A stretch of 64,000 nt of DNA from Blasia pusilla (lineage: Eukaryota; Marchantiophyta; Marchantiopsida; Blasiales), in contig CM114275.1 of the NCBI GenBank assembly GCA_050084515.1, positions 12,462,001-12,526,000 of the forward strand, written 5' to 3'. The number at the start of each line of letters is the position of its first letter. The stretch's first letter is position 1. The notes beneath the pieces are model-generated. The model was not told the DNA's origin. It saw only the letters and a list, made by a program, of their open reading frames with translations, and made no database searches. Below, one piece after another: positions 37,011 to 48,835 of this stretch. The position numbers were made by a program, and so were the translations under genes.

Positions 37011-37509
37011 AGATAGGAGAACATCACTTGAAATTCTTGGTGTTTGAGGAGAGAAGAGAGGCAAAAGAAGGCACAATTTCAGTTTGGGAGAAGGAAATTT
37101 TGTTCAAACCTTAGTGGGTGCAGATTTCAGGTGGAGCTTTGACGATGATAAAACTTTGGAGGCATTTTTAAGGGCTTTCCCGATCGATTTAGCCATCTGG
37201 GTCCGTCGCGGCTAGAATGACACCTAAAGATGTTTCTAATTGTCTTGGAGAGCTCGTCGAGAGCTTTTCAACGCATCCAAAATTGCTCGATTATGATATT
37301 CTTAGCTCCTATAGTAGCAATTTCAATGTAGGAAAGTGCAATTAGTGAAGAAAAGTTGTGTAGTTTGCTCTCTATTGACCAATTTCAACTAGTTCTTTCA
37401 TACACTTGATCAATTTTGGAAAATTTCAGGTCGATCCAGCAGCAATCATAGGCGAGAAGCTAGATAAGCAGAATTAAAATGTCTGCAAGTTTCACATGAA
37501 AAAATTCTC

Positions 37510-37990
37510 ATGTATCCAACCTTTCAAGAGTTAGTCCCAGTGTTAATCAGTGAAGAGATGCGCCTAGTAGGCAGCACTATCTTGTCTAGTCTGCAGGAGA
37601 GTGCGCTATTTGCAGGTTATGGATCAAACAGAGGCAGGGGTCGTGGCAGAAGCTTCCGTGGTCGTGGTGGATATCAAGCATATGGAGGAAGAGGCACTCA
37701 ATATAACGTCACTAAATCAACTACGAATCAGTACCAGATACAATCACGAGGTGGTAATGGTGGAAACCGTTGGGGTCGAGGTCAGCAGCAGAGGAACCCT
37801 GAATCTTGCAATTATTGTGGGATAAGTTTTGGTTCAAGAAGAAGGCAGATATGAGAAAAGGAGCCTTACAACAACAAAACTATGTGGAGCAACAACACCA
37901 AGAGCAGTACCAAGAACAACAATATTCACAAATAGAGCATCTCTTGGTCATGACTCATCATATGGGAGCAATGGTCAAGAAACACTCGAC
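37510..37990 (+). pseudogene. Copia gag C-terminal part
   Basis: Frame 37,510-37,854 contains an RGG-rich basic domain (RGRGRSFRGRGGYQAYGGRG at about 37,633-37,692) and the first half of a zinc knuckle, CNYC (about 37,807-37,818). The His and third Cys are lost in a small deletion with a frame change, and the text continues in frame 37,806-38,000 (FKKKADMRKG, then Gln-rich). RNA packaging by this Gag would be impaired. The N-terminal half of Gag between 37,011 and 37,509 is not open. Confidence 0.85.
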
Positions 37991-38592
37991 AACAGATTGA
38001 TACATTGACTCTGGTGCATCAAATCACATGACCTCACAAACTAAATGGTTTAATAGTTTGGAGCCGGTAAAAGATCCTGTAATTAGGAGATGACACTCAA
38101 ACATCATATCACGCATATCGGTAAGTTCCAATAACATCAGATGGTCTTTGTGCTCTTGGAAATGTTCTCTATGTTCCTACCATTACAAGAAACCTGATCT
38201 GTGTAGGTCAGATAGTAGAACAGGGTTATCAAGTGAAGTTTAACGCACATGGTTGTTTCATTGAAACAATGGATAACTTGACTACGATAGCCAAAAGAAG
38301 TAGATCTGGAAGAATGTTCAAATTAGATGTTTCTATGCCAGAGATTCAAACAACAATGTATGGTCAAACCAGCCAACAAGTCACAGATCTAAATGTGTGG
38401 CATAAAAGAATTGGACATATGAATCTTCAAAGATTACAAAGTTTTTCATCATGTAATATAGTAATAAGACTCCCTAAATTAGCGAGTCCTACTACCTTAG
38501 AGGTATGTCATGCTTGCCAATTTGGAAAACAAGGTAGAAGAGCATCCAAGATATTGGAGTTGATCCATAGTGATGTGTGGACATCATCATAA
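37991..38592 (+). pseudogene. Copia protease and gag-pre-integrase domain
   Basis: The protease site IDSGASNHMTS is visible at 38,004-38,036 (D-S-G-A codons 38,007-38,018) after a stop. The frame 38,233-38,592 carries the GAG-pre-integrase zinc domain: VWHKRIGHMN, then VCHACQFGKQGR, an H-x(n)-H-x(n)-C-x2-C arrangement. It ends with ELIHSDVW, which contains the first catalytic Asp of integrase. Confidence 0.9.
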
Positions 38593-39190
38593 CATAGTCT
38601 TAGTGGTTGCAGTAGTTTGTTTCATTTATTGATGACTTCTCTAGGTATATATGGGTATACTTTCTGAAAGCCAAGTCAGAGGTATTCTCAGTGTTCCAAA
38701 CATTCAGAGTTCTAGTAGAGAAGCAGACTGGAGGACACATTCTGAAATTGCGTTGTGATGGAGGAGGAAAGTATCTTTCAAGAGAGTTTGATGATTATTT
38801 ATGTGAAAATGACATCCAACGTCAAGTAACTTGCCGTTACACTCCACAACAAAATGGAGTGGCTTAGAGGAAGAATCGACATATGGCTGAAGCGGCACAA
38901 GCTATGCTCAATGAGAAGAACATGCCCAAGGTGTATTGGATAGAGGCTGTAGTATGTGCAGTCTTCTTAATCAATCGAACTCCAATAGTGGGAGTTTATG
39001 ATAAAACTCCATTCAAAGTCTTCATAGGAAGTAAACCTGATTTTTCCTTCTTGAAAGTATGTGGCTGTATTTGTTATGCTCATATTCCTTCGGAGAGACG
39101 TTAGAAATTAGACCCTAAGTCTAAAAGATGTATCTTCATTGGCTATGCTGATCGAACTAAGGATAAGTAATTCCATCCTCTACGCAACCT
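38593..39190 (+). pseudogene. Copia integrase core, catalytic Glu replaced by stop
   Basis: Integrase joins the element cDNA to host DNA with a D,D,E triad. The first Asp is in HSDVW, the second in LRCDGGGKYLS (near 38,755). The third residue, Glu of the conserved NGVAERKN block, is a TAG at 38,865-38,867, giving NGVA-stop-RKNRH. Downstream, the frame 38,883-39,104 retains MLNEKNMPKVYWIEA and FLINRTP, ending in KVCGCICYAH. A stop and a frame break follow before KCIFIGYA-like text. Confidence 0.92.
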
Positions 39191-40600
39191 ATTATTAATC
39201 GTAAGATTATCTTTGATGAGCTAAAGTCATGGTTTGCTCCATCTGAACCTATTCCACCTCTAAATTTGTCTTCAGAGGGTGAGAATATGATTGTAAACCA
39301 ATAGATATTTTCTTCAACTTCCCGACAAAATACTGCAAGACTAGGAGAGGTCCTAGATTCATCCGTTAAATCTATGAGTCCATGGACGGGAAGAGTACGT
39401 ATTCAGTCTATTGAAACTAGTCAGAGCTCGAGTCAGGTGTCAGAGGCATATATCTCTGAACAACAACTTCGTAGATCAAGTAGAGTTACACATTCAGCTC
39501 ATAGATTCATAAATGAAGGTTTACTTGGGACACATCATGCATATTTGATGACTACCCTTCAAGAACAGGAGCCGAGTTGTTTTTAAGAAGTTGCAAGTAA
39601 AGTCAAATGGATTGAAGCTGTGGAGGAGGAGCTTGCTGCATTAAGACATCAACAAACATGGGAGCTGGTTGATATAACTTCTAGTAAGGAAGCTATTGGT
39701 TGCAAATAGGTTTACGAAATCAAGCGCAATCAAGATGGTACAATTAACAGATACAAGGCAAGATTGGTGGCTAAGGGCTATGCACAACAATATGGCATCG
39801 ATTATAAGGAAATATTTAGTCCCGTTGCAAAGATGGCGGCTACGAGAATAGTGGTTGCACTTGCTATAAGTAAGAAGTGGAGATTATATCACATGGACGT
39901 CAAGAATTTATTCTTGAATGGAGATCTATACGAGGAGGTATATATGACTCAACCACGTGGATACGAGCATCCCAAGTTTCCATTTCGGATATGCAAGTTG
40001 AAGAAAGCTCTATACAGGCTCAAACGAGCTCCAAGAGCTTCGTATGGCAAGATTACATACATCCTATAAGAGTTGGATCTTAGGGTATGTGATTCTGACT
40101 CCTCGTTGTATGTCTTGAGAGGACAAGATCGTATGGTTCTCATTTTGTTGTATGTTGATCCTCATTACTAGGAGTATTGAAGAAATGGTACAACAAGTCA
40201 ACCTTAAGTTACAAGCAGAATTTGATATGAAGGACTTGCATTGGGAGAACCTAATTACTTCCTTGATATTGAGTTTATCAAGGTTGGAGGGAGCATGAGA
40301 TTACTACAACGACAATATGCTCTTCATATGCTTTCAAAATATGGTATGACGGCTTGTAAGCCAATCTCTACACCGTTGGACTAGAGTGTGAAGCTAAGAG
40401 TGGATGAAGGAGAGTTGCTTGCAGATTATAATATGTACAACCGCATGGTTGGAAGTTTGATCTTAACTATAACGAGACCAGATTTGAGCTATGTTATTAG
40501 CCTAGTGAGCCACTTTATGCAAGCACCTCAAAAACCTCACCTTGATGCTGTGAAGAGGATTATGCGGTATGTAAAATTATCTATTCATCGGGCTTCAATT
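39191..40600 (+). pseudogene. Copia reverse transcriptase
   Basis: Linker frames (39,374-39,586) precede RT. The frame 39,764-40,069 shows [20 protein letters not shown], the [17 protein letters not shown] block (family members have DVK.AFLNG) and [17 protein letters not shown]. The active box, normally YVDD, reads YVD at 40,151-40,159 and then loses the second Asp in a small deletion. The frame 40,388-40,603 holds MVGSLILTITRPDLSYVISL and VKRIMRYVK. Stops interrupt between pieces. Confidence 0.93.
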
Positions 40601-41107
40601 TGAACCTTCTTCGAGTTTTCAACTATAGAGATTCACAAATGCTAATTGGGCAGGAAGCGTGTCTGATCGACACTCCACATTGGGTTATTCATTTACTTTG
40701 GGAAGCGCAGCTATAAGTTGGGCTTCAAAGAAGCAACCTACAGTTGCTTTATCTTTAATAGAGGCTGAGTACAGAGGAGCAACCAACGCAGCATGTGAGG
40801 CGGTATGGCTTCATCGATTACTTGTTGAGATTGGTGTTAGTAACTTAGGACCTTGTGTAATATATGCAGACAATATTAGTAGCATCAAGCTTGCTAATAA
40901 TCTTGTGTTTCATGCTCGTACAAAGCATGTTGAGATGCACTATCATTTTATCAGAGAGAAAGTGCTTGCAGGAGAAATTGATCTTTTGTATATAGGTAGA
41001 GATCAGCAAATTGTTGACATCTTTACAAAGGCATTGTCTAGAGGTAAGTTTGAGCTGTTTAGAAATTATTTAAGCGTTAGAGATATCGATATGAGCTTCA
41101 GGGAAAA
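40601..41107 (+). pseudogene. Copia RNase H and end of pol
   Basis: The frame 40,659-41,120 is open: SDRHSTLGYSFTLGSAAISW, KKQPTVALSLIEAEYRGAT, AACEAVWLHRLL, IYADNISSIKLANN, KHVEMHYHFIREKV and DIFTKALSRGKFE. It has the usual order and length of copia RNase H and its C-terminal tail. The catalytic Asp before SDRHS is preserved in ADNIS but the segment just upstream is frame-shifted. The frame runs into the 3' LTR. The octamer AGGGAAAA at 41,100-41,107 is the polypurine tract that primes plus-strand synthesis. Confidence 0.93.
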
Positions 41108-41419
41108 TATTGATGATTGAGTTACAGTCAAGCTCATGAGACACTTGAACTGCTACATTTGGTACTCACACGAAGTAGGGAAGCTTAATCTTGGTTAGTC
41201 ACTTAAGCGTGATTATCTTAACTAGGGTTAGTTAATCACAATTAGTCTAACTCGAGACTATGGTTAAGGTTAGGGTTAGGATTTCTTGTACATACCCTAT
41301 ATAATTGAGAAGGGGACAAGACTCGACTTATTCTCTCATTGCAAATTTTGTTCTCCATGGTGGTGTGTGAGTATGAGAACCGTTTCCCACAAATTATGCT
41401 TCTTTAGCTATTTTCCACA
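41108..41419 (+). repeat. Copia 3' LTR (312 bp)
   Basis: Same length as the 5' LTR; starts TATTGATGATTGAG and ends TTTTCCACA. TATA box at 41,298-41,304. Followed by the second AGGTG (41,420-41,424). Confidence 0.95.
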
Positions 41420-42781
41420 AGGTGGCGATCGGGCTCCTAGAGTGGAGACGTTGACCCCACTGATACCACACCCATTGTGTGGCAGTGTCCAGAGGAGGAT
41501 GTTAGATCTCTTTGGAGGGATTAGCAATGGATTGGCTGCGGTATTGCAAGCGGGCATACGGGTGCATCAGTACCTTTATGTGGAGAGAGATGAGACCGCG
41601 TGATGAGTATCATTATGTTATATGGCAAGATTGGTCCAGAGGTATCCTGAGTTGTTGTCGATATGTGTATTTCAAGGATATTAGCATAGACTACCCGTCG
41701 ATATCTCTTTGGTGGGGGCTTAGGATCTAGATAGAGTTGACACCATTCATTTGGTGATTGCTTAATGGCCATATCAGGGTCATTCATCAGCTTGCCCAGG
41801 GTTTGGATTGCAGGATCCGAGGTCAAGGATGTTTTGGGAGATGCTACAAGTAGTAAGCCACTTGCAGGAGAGTCAGATATGTGCTTTGGCGTACATTATG
41901 GAGAACGTGTTGTTTTTGGGAAACACTTGTGTACGTGTGATGACGAGTGTGCATCAGGTGAGATCATGGTTGGGACCTACTGTGTTGTTAGATGCAGCGA
42001 GAGTTGGATCACGCGCCCATTGTCCAGGACTATGATGGAAAAACTTGATACCAACACATGTATTGAGTCGAGCATACGATGGAGTCTAGAGAGCACCACA
42101 TCTCACAGTGGATGCTATTTTGGGCTCAGGGCGACGATCTCAAGTGGTGACGTGGGATGATAGACCACCGTTGGTGATGGCCAATAGGGTGGGGGAGTTG
42201 AGGGCAGCCTTACCTACATTGGTGAGCTTCCCAACATCCCATGCCTTTTGTCAAGGAGGGCCAGGCATGATTTGGGATGAGGTGACCTGAGCATTGGAGG
42301 AGCCTACAACAGATGAGCGTGCCATGGGGTTCACTACGGGTACTAGGGCGATGCCAGGTATGATTGAGGTATCCCGGAGACAGGTGGTGGGGCAGGCGAT
42401 GGACCTCAACTGTCTCACATGGATAGTCAGCCTAGGTATGGCTGAGCAGAGACGGATGCGAGTGTCATCCATGCCGTCACGTCCACGAGTTGGAGCATTG
42501 CCTACAGGGTCTGTACAAGCATTGGAGGAGGAGAGAAAGGCATCCATGGACTTTGTGGGACGTCATTTGAGGAGAGAGTGCAAAGGTGGCCAGAGTAGCA
42601 CATGTTCATTTTTTGGATGTTGAGTATGGTGTAGGAGGTGAGAGTGGAGTGGCTGTTGCGAAGGTGGCTAGGGTTGCTACATAGCATCCAAAGCCTGAGG
42701 TTGCATCCTTTTCGAGTGAGATAGACTTGGGAGCCTATGATGGGTCTCAAGATGATAGGGGGAGAGTGACGATGAGTTCAT
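41420..42781 (+). pseudogene. Gypsy Z, region between protease and RT
   Basis: The element resumes after the second AGGTG. Its start (TGTTAGATCTCT near 41,500) matches 1,589 in the fragment at the left of the window. The frames are broken (41,286-41,603, 41,765-42,160 and others). No domain can be named with confidence. A Cys-rich piece near 42,560-42,620 (RRECKGGQSSTCSFFGC) may be a decayed zinc knuckle. Confidence 0.6.
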
Positions 42782-44085
42782 ATGTTTCTAAGAGGGCATG
42801 TCAGTTGTTTTTCCTTCAGTATGAGAGACTTGGGTACGTCAAAGGGTCCCGTGATACGGATTGAGTTGGCTAGTGATACCCCGATCTTTCGTCGATCCTA
42901 CAAGTATTCTGATATGGAGCGAGCCTTGATTGAGAGCAAGAGTCATGACTTGTTGGAGGCAAGACTTGTAGAGTTATCACATGGGGAGTACTCATCTGAC
43001 ACAATCATGCCGGAGAAGAAGGATATGTATGGCAATTGGAGGGATAGGCAGATGTGTGGAGATTACTGTCCTATCAACCGAAAGACGAGGTCAGATCGGT
43101 ACGCCATGCCTACTCTTGAGGAGATCTTTGATGCGGTAGGGCATGCAAAGATCTTCAGTACTTTAGATCTCCATGCTGGCTATCATCAACTTCCTATCAG
43201 ATTGGAGATGAGGGAGAAGACATCATTTCTGGGGGATAGATCGGTTCAGGAGAGATTTTTGTATTAGTGGCGGTTCTTACCATTTAGCTTGGATTTTGTA
43301 CGATGTTACATAGATGATATTCCTATATTCAATTCCATGCTTGAGGAGCATGAGCGAAAGCTAGAGAGGTGTTTCGGCGATTGCAGTTACATGGATTGAA
43401 GTAACATCCACGCAAGTGCAGGTTCTTTCAGGAGCAGATTGAGAACTTAGGACACACCATATATCCAAGAGGGTTAGGTGTTCAACAAACGAAGATGGAG
43501 GCTATTACGTAGATTCCATGCCCTACAGATGTGAGTCGAGTCTGAGCATTTTTTGGACTGGCGAACTTCTATCAACGATATGTCAAGGGTTTTAGTGCAA
43601 TCGCGAAGTCTTTGACATTGTTGACGAGACTTGATCAGGTTTGGTTTTGGGGAGATGATCAAAAGCGAGCATTTCAGGAGCTCAAGGAAAAGTTTACGTC
43701 CTCACCTATTTTATAGAGACTGATTAGGGGTCGCCCATTCCAATTATATACGGATTGGAGCATGTTGGGTCTAAGAGCAGTGCTTACTCAGAGGGATGAC
43801 GAGGAGAGGGAGTTCGTTGTGGCTTACGCGAGCCGATTGAACAATATTATAGAGGCAAAGTATAACTCCTACAAGGGAGAGTGCTTGGATGCAGTGTGGG
43901 CCGTGGCACATTTCAGGTGCGATTTATTGTGCAACCTTTTCATACTCATTATTGATCATCAGCCGTTGAGGTGGTTGATGGAGTCCGACAAGCTTATGGG
44001 AAAACTTGCCATGTGGGATCTATTACTACACGAGTATGAGTTTGAGGTGGCTCACAAGCCAGGTTGGCTAATACGGATGGGTTGA
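42782..44085 (+). pseudogene. Gypsy Z reverse transcriptase and RNase H
   Basis: Frame 42,782-43,267 covers the RT fingers and palm: MCGDYCPINRKTRSDRYAMP, EEIFDAVGHAKIFSTLDLHA and GYHQLPIRLEMREKTSF. About 20 codons that the 49,780 copy still has are missing before the active box YIDD (43,307-43,318). Frame 43,762-44,085 is RNase H: LGLRAVLTQRDDEEREFVVA, KYNSYKGECLDAVWAVAHFR and HQPLRWLMESDKLMGKLAMW. Stops at 43,264 and several frame changes disable it. The domain order (protease, RT, RNase H, integrase) is that of Ty3/gypsy. Confidence 0.9.
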
Positions 44086-44650
44086 GTTGTAACCCATGTC
44101 CGAGTCAGAGAGACGACACAAGAGCTCGGAGAGAGTGATGAGGAGATGGTGCCCGGTTGGCATGCATCTGCCTATCTTTGTTGGTTGACTATGGCAGGTC
44201 AGCCGCAGGTGGTGACTCCAGTGATGGGGTCGGATGATGAGTCTTTGGATCCGGAGGTTAGTAAGGAGGCGACAGGTGGTCGTGATATCCATGACGACAT
44301 GGAGGTGGTGGAGCTCTTGCGTACTGGTCTCATAGCAAGCACAGTGAGTGCTAGGGAGCGGGAGCAGATCCAAGAGGTTCAGGTGGGAGGAGACTCACAT
44401 TTTGCGGGTATGGGGGGATGGTAGGATACAACTGGTACCTCATCCTTCCCACCGAGCACGTGTAGTGCGACATGCCCATGAAGAGTTGGGGCATTTTGGA
44501 GTAAAGCGTACTTACAACTTACTCCAGGTTCACTATTGGTGGGGCGACATGCATACTAGGGTATAACCGTTTGTGGCCAAATGTATGGTATATGACAGAG
44601 TACGAGCATCCTTCTATGCTCCCACTCCGCAGTTACAACCTTTTCCGATT
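44086..44650 (+). pseudogene. Gypsy Z integrase zinc-finger region, truncated
   Basis: The frame 44,348-44,566 ends with VRHAHEELGHFGVKRTYNLL and QVHYWWGDMHTRV, the H-x3-H half of the integrase H2C2 finger. The Cys pair is altered. The text stops matching the sister copy (47,190-48,835) at about 44,650, so the integrase core of Z is missing here. Confidence 0.8.
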
Positions 44651-45302
44651 ATGTGTTTGGGCATGTTTCTCATATAGATTCAAGCTCGAAGTAAATCGAG
44701 CTAGGTGCATTATGGCTCATGTTGTGTTGTTCATTGACTCCAAGCTTTTAAAGGGAAGGAGGTTGTTTGTGGCATGTTCTCTACCATGCTTGTGGCGAAG
44801 AAAGCTCCACCAAAAACATCCCTTAAAGAGAATTTCCCTCGGCCATGTTTTTGATTCCACCATAAACATCCATTCTCCCATTAAAGTGGAAGTGGATATC
44901 GAGGCAAGGCAATGGTCTACTTTTTACTATTTGGGATGCCCTATTTAAACCAATCTCATATTGTCCTATGTAAGGTTTTTTTAATTAATTGAGTCATTGT
45001 TTCTGTCCATCCACCCGACAGCGTTCAACAATGGTCCATGTCCTATCATAATGGACTTTCCAAAATTTGAAGTTGGGATACCGACAACAAATCTTCTCTT
45101 GGAATTCATGGAATAAAACACAAATGGACCGCTTGCTATGTCCATGTTCTTATGGTTTGGGAGATGGGATCACTAGCAACGTGTGTTAAAATCAAAAGTT
45201 TTGTTTCAAAACACTCGGGAAAATAAGTATTGAAATGAGGTATTTCTTTCAATGGGTTATCTTCAAATCAGTTGTAAGAGAAAAATTTCCGATTCCATGA
45301 CT
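44651..45302. other. No gene recognised
   Basis: Sequence unrelated to the flanking gypsy pieces. A 125-codon frame that starts in gypsy Z at 44,571 runs on to 44,948 without domain features. Origin unknown. Confidence 0.45.
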
Positions 45303-45378
45303 TGAAATATCGGTGTTGTGTGATGTGTAGATGTGACAAGCGATGTAGGTTGTGTAGCGATGTGTATAAACATGACAT
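45303..45378 (+). repeat. LTR-like repeat, short inner piece
   Basis: About 75 bp (GTTGTGTGATGTGTAGATGTG ... GATGTGTATAAACATGAC) match 1,836-1,902. After 45,378 the match stops and resumes at about 46,750, which suggests that a foreign segment is inserted between. Confidence 0.6.
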
Positions 45379-46749
45379 CTTCCTAAACCACTCCTAGAAA
45401 TCTCCCCCCTATTGTATCATCTAAATCCATGCCAAAATGGGACAAAAAAATTGAATAAACTTTAAATTGGAAACGAAAAGGTCTTCTACCGCATCCAAGA
45501 AGAAGAAGGCTAAATTTCTTACTAGAAGAATCCTAAGGTGAAAAGTAAAAAATGAGGCGCAAATAGAGGCCGCGGGAAGATAAGGCGTTTCGAGTTTGTG
45601 AGTCCATTACAAGTGCTATTGTGAGTACTTTGCTAGTGTGATGCAACTCTTACTACTTGCAAGTTTATTTCAACTGCAAACACATGGAGTTGCAAATGGT
45701 TGTGACTCCCTACACTTATAAAACTCAAAATTTGTAAGTTTTGACACTTGCAAATGCCTCGAAAGTTATGATTTGTGCAAATTTTGAGACTAACAACTGT
45801 TTGTGACTTGGGAGAGATGCAATTTCTAGGTTTGTGACTCATCTGTGAATATGAGGAGCCACAAAGTTCTTGAAAATAAATTGCAACGGGTGAAATTTGA
45901 GCCCCAAGGATAAGTATTTATGTCCTAATTTACCCCTCTCTCCTCACTTTTTTGAGTTTCTCCCACCTATCTAACTTCTTTTGAGTCTTCTATGGTAACC
46001 TTTATCAATGTCGTAGACAAAGAGGAAATCAAATGCAATATGGGGGCCTTATGTATTATTCCTCGAGTGTTGGAGGATCCTTGAATGAGACTTTGTAAAA
46101 GTAGGTCTAAAAGGCAAGACAATTGCGTGAGTAATTTGCATGTGCATTTTCCCAAGATGCATACAAGTCTCTTCGGACCACTGGGGTCAGTGTTGGAAAG
46201 TCTCATAGAAGATGGTGTCATGCCCATACAATAGATGTTAGATGCATAGATGGATGTGAATATAGATGGCTAATACCCTTGTTGCTGCATATAGATGGTG
46301 CAATTCGGACCATATCCATGTGGAACCTACACATGCAGTAATTCCCATAGAAGCCTTGATTTTTACGATTTGTTTGTCCGCTCAGTTTTCGACATAAGAC
46401 TGAGTAAATACTTGCATGCAAGTGTGTATATAGATAATTGATGGTATGTATTCATGATGATGTAAATAAATCCTCCTATCTATGAGTGTAGTCTTTAAGG
46501 ATGATATGAGCAGATATTCATAAGCTTGTATGCGAGATTGTAAAGTCGATTCTCCAATCCATGCCCTTGTGACCATCATCTCCCCTTAAGATCAAGGTTG
46601 ACCAACCAACATTAAGCACTTGAGCATCTTGTATTGATCCTCGAGTCACCAAATTCTACAGTGAGGGTATATGACCTCGAGTCTAAGCAAATAAGGATTG
46701 TCATATCTGAGTAGCCGATAGGCGGAGATCTATCGTGGATAGGGCATAG
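45379..46749. repeat. Dispersed repeat family R, copy 2
   Basis: 46,515-46,660 matches 25,575-25,730. The 45,600-45,900 part is full of TTGCAAA/TTTGTGA motifs resembling 23,917-24,160. It lies between two collinear pieces of the LTR-like repeat, so it is probably an insertion into it. No frame with a known domain. Confidence 0.5.
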
Positions 46750-47165
46750 GAGGCAGCGGACTGTCTTGGGTGTAACTTTGTCCTGAGATGTCGGATGAGG
46801 TTGAGGATAGATCCATTGTGTCAGGAACATCGTTTCTGCCAACTTTCTTATTGAGGTCTTTCAGAGCGGGGTGACTTGTTGAGCAGCTCATCCGCCCCTG
46901 GTAACTTGTGCACGCATGTTATTAGGAGGATAGCTATTTTTAGGGGAAGAGGTTTTTGGCTCTTCCTAACCCTCTATAAGGGAGGAAGATGGCTTTCCCA
47001 AGCTATCTTTCTCATGTTGGGCCGTTGGAGCATCTCTCTTGTTGTATGAGATAGGACCAGGGTGCTAGTGTCTAGATTTCCTGAGAGCACAGGGTGGACA
47101 AGGGTCCATATGCCGATGTAGATCGAGGAGTGGAGTTTTAGGACGGATGTGCCATTTTACTACTC
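46750..47165 (+). repeat. LTR-like repeat, distal part
   Basis: It matches 1,960-2,376: GGTGTAACTTTGTCC, the ATGTCGGATGAGGTTG block, GTGCACGCA, GGCTCTTCC and GGAGTGGAGTTTTAGG. Gypsy Z-family pol text begins about 25 bp later. Confidence 0.75.
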
Positions 47166-47189
47166 TTAGTTTTACATGAGAAAGATCCG

Positions 47190-48835
47190 TGTTGGTGGTG
47201 GATGAGGTGGTTGATGGAGTCTGACAAGCGTATAGGAAAACTTACCAGGTGGGCTCTATTACTACAAGCTAGGAGTATGAGTTTGAGGTGGTTCACAGGC
47301 AAGGTCGGCTGAACCAAGATGCGGATGGGTTGAGTCGTAACCCATGTCCGAGTCTGAGAGATGACACACGAGCTTGACGACATGGAGAGAGTGATGAGGA
47401 GATGGTGCCCGGTTGGCATGCATCTACCTTTCTTTGTTGGTTGACTATGCCAACCACAGGTGGTGACTCTAGTGGTGGGGTTGGATGATGAGTCTTTAGA
47501 TCCGAAGGTCAGTGAGGAGGCAATAGGTGGTTGTGATATCCATGACAATGTGGAGGTGGTGGAGTTCCTGTGTACTATCATCACAGTGAGCACAATGAGT
47601 GCTAGGGAGCGGGATCGGATCCTACAGAGAGCTAAGAGGTTCAGGTGGGAGGAGACTCACATTTTGCGAGTATGGGGAGATGGTAGGATACAAGTGGTAC
47701 CTCATCCTTCCTGCGTACTATCATCACAGTGAGCAAGCATGTGTAGTGCGACATGCCCATGAGGAATTGGGACATTTTGGAGTAAAGCGTATTTACATCT
47801 TACTCCACGTTCAGTATTGGTGGCGCGGCATGCATACTGGGGTACAACAGTTTATGGCTAGATATATGGTATATGACCGATGCGAGCATCCTTGTATGCT
47901 CCCACTTTGCAGTCACATCCCTTGCCGATTATTGGTTTAGGTTATTGGTGCAATTTAGTTTTCGCGAGACCTTTGCCATTGATAGAGCGTCATCATAGGT
48001 AGATGTTGGTGATGGTGGAGCATTTCTCCAAGTGGATAGAGTTGGTGGCACTAACGGACAAGGCGAGCGAGGGAATAACTTATGCATTTCTAGATTGTGT
48101 GCTTAATCACTTTGGTGCACCGGGAGAGGTGTTGACTGACTAGGGTACCAAGTTCAAGGGAGAGTTTCAATCCTTGTGTGATCAAGTGGTGATAGATCAC
48201 CGCACCACGTCCATAGATCATCTTGAGGTGGATGGATTGGCGGAGTGAGTAGTATAGACGACGAAGAGAGGATTATGCAAGTATGGCTTGCAGCGGGGAC
48301 AGTTGAGGGAGTGGGACCTATAGTTGCCATGGTTGGCTATGGGTTATCCTTGGCGTCATTTTTACCATACTTTTGGCTCTTTGGGAGAGAGCCAGATCTA
48401 CATTCAACTATTCGACGTGACATGGCGGAGGTGTTAAATCTTGATGATCTAGATGTGGATACAAGCGTGTTCTCACTGGGCAGAGATTTTTCGTAGAGTT
48501 ATGCCCATTGCCTTTGAGAACTTAGCCATTGCTCAGCATAGGGATACATTGAGGTACGTGACCATTTGTGGAGGAGGTTATCGTCAAAGGATTATGAGGT
48601 TTTATACTAGAGATTACATGTATTTACAGCAGGCGGCTCCCACAATGCTAGATGTAACTACAAGACGTACGATCCTACATGTGCGCGAGGTGTTACTGAC
48701 CGGAGTCCTCATGTTGGAGGGACGGGATGGTATGGTTTGGAAGGATCATGTGCACAACTGTGTGCCATGTTAACTTCTAAACGTGGATGGGATAGTGGAT
48801 CCGAGTGGTAAAGTACATACCCTGCCCAATAGACA
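47190..48835 (+). pseudogene. Gypsy Z-family fragment: RNase H end, integrase, C-terminus
   Basis: It starts in RNase H (RWLMESDKRIGKLTRWALLL) and continues into the integrase finger (VVRHAHEELGHFGVKRIYIL, VQYWWRGMH), integrase core text near 48,060-48,240 (AFLDCVLNHFGAPGEVLTD then a stop) and the C-terminal part. The C-terminal part has frames 48,245-48,496 and 48,453-48,773: SLASFLPYFWLFGREPD, FENLAIAQHRDTLRYVTICG and VREVLLTGVLMLEGRDGM, ending near NCVPC. It supplies the pol 3' half missing from the 35-44 kb copy. Stops and frame shifts are frequent. Confidence 0.88.

Larger units (their letters stand above)
36688..41419 (+). mobile_element. Complete Ty1/copia retrotransposon, inactive
   Basis: A 4,732-bp element: 312-bp LTRs at both ends, a 5-bp AGGTG duplication, a primer binding site directly after the 5' LTR, a purine tract directly before the 3' LTR, and the copia gene order gag, protease, integrase, RT, RNase H. 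It is inserted in the forward direction into gypsy Z. By hand the two LTRs differ at about 30 of 312 positions, about two thirds of them transitions, so the insertion is old. Numerous stops and frame changes break pol, including loss of the catalytic integrase Glu and of the second RT Asp. Confidence 0.97.
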
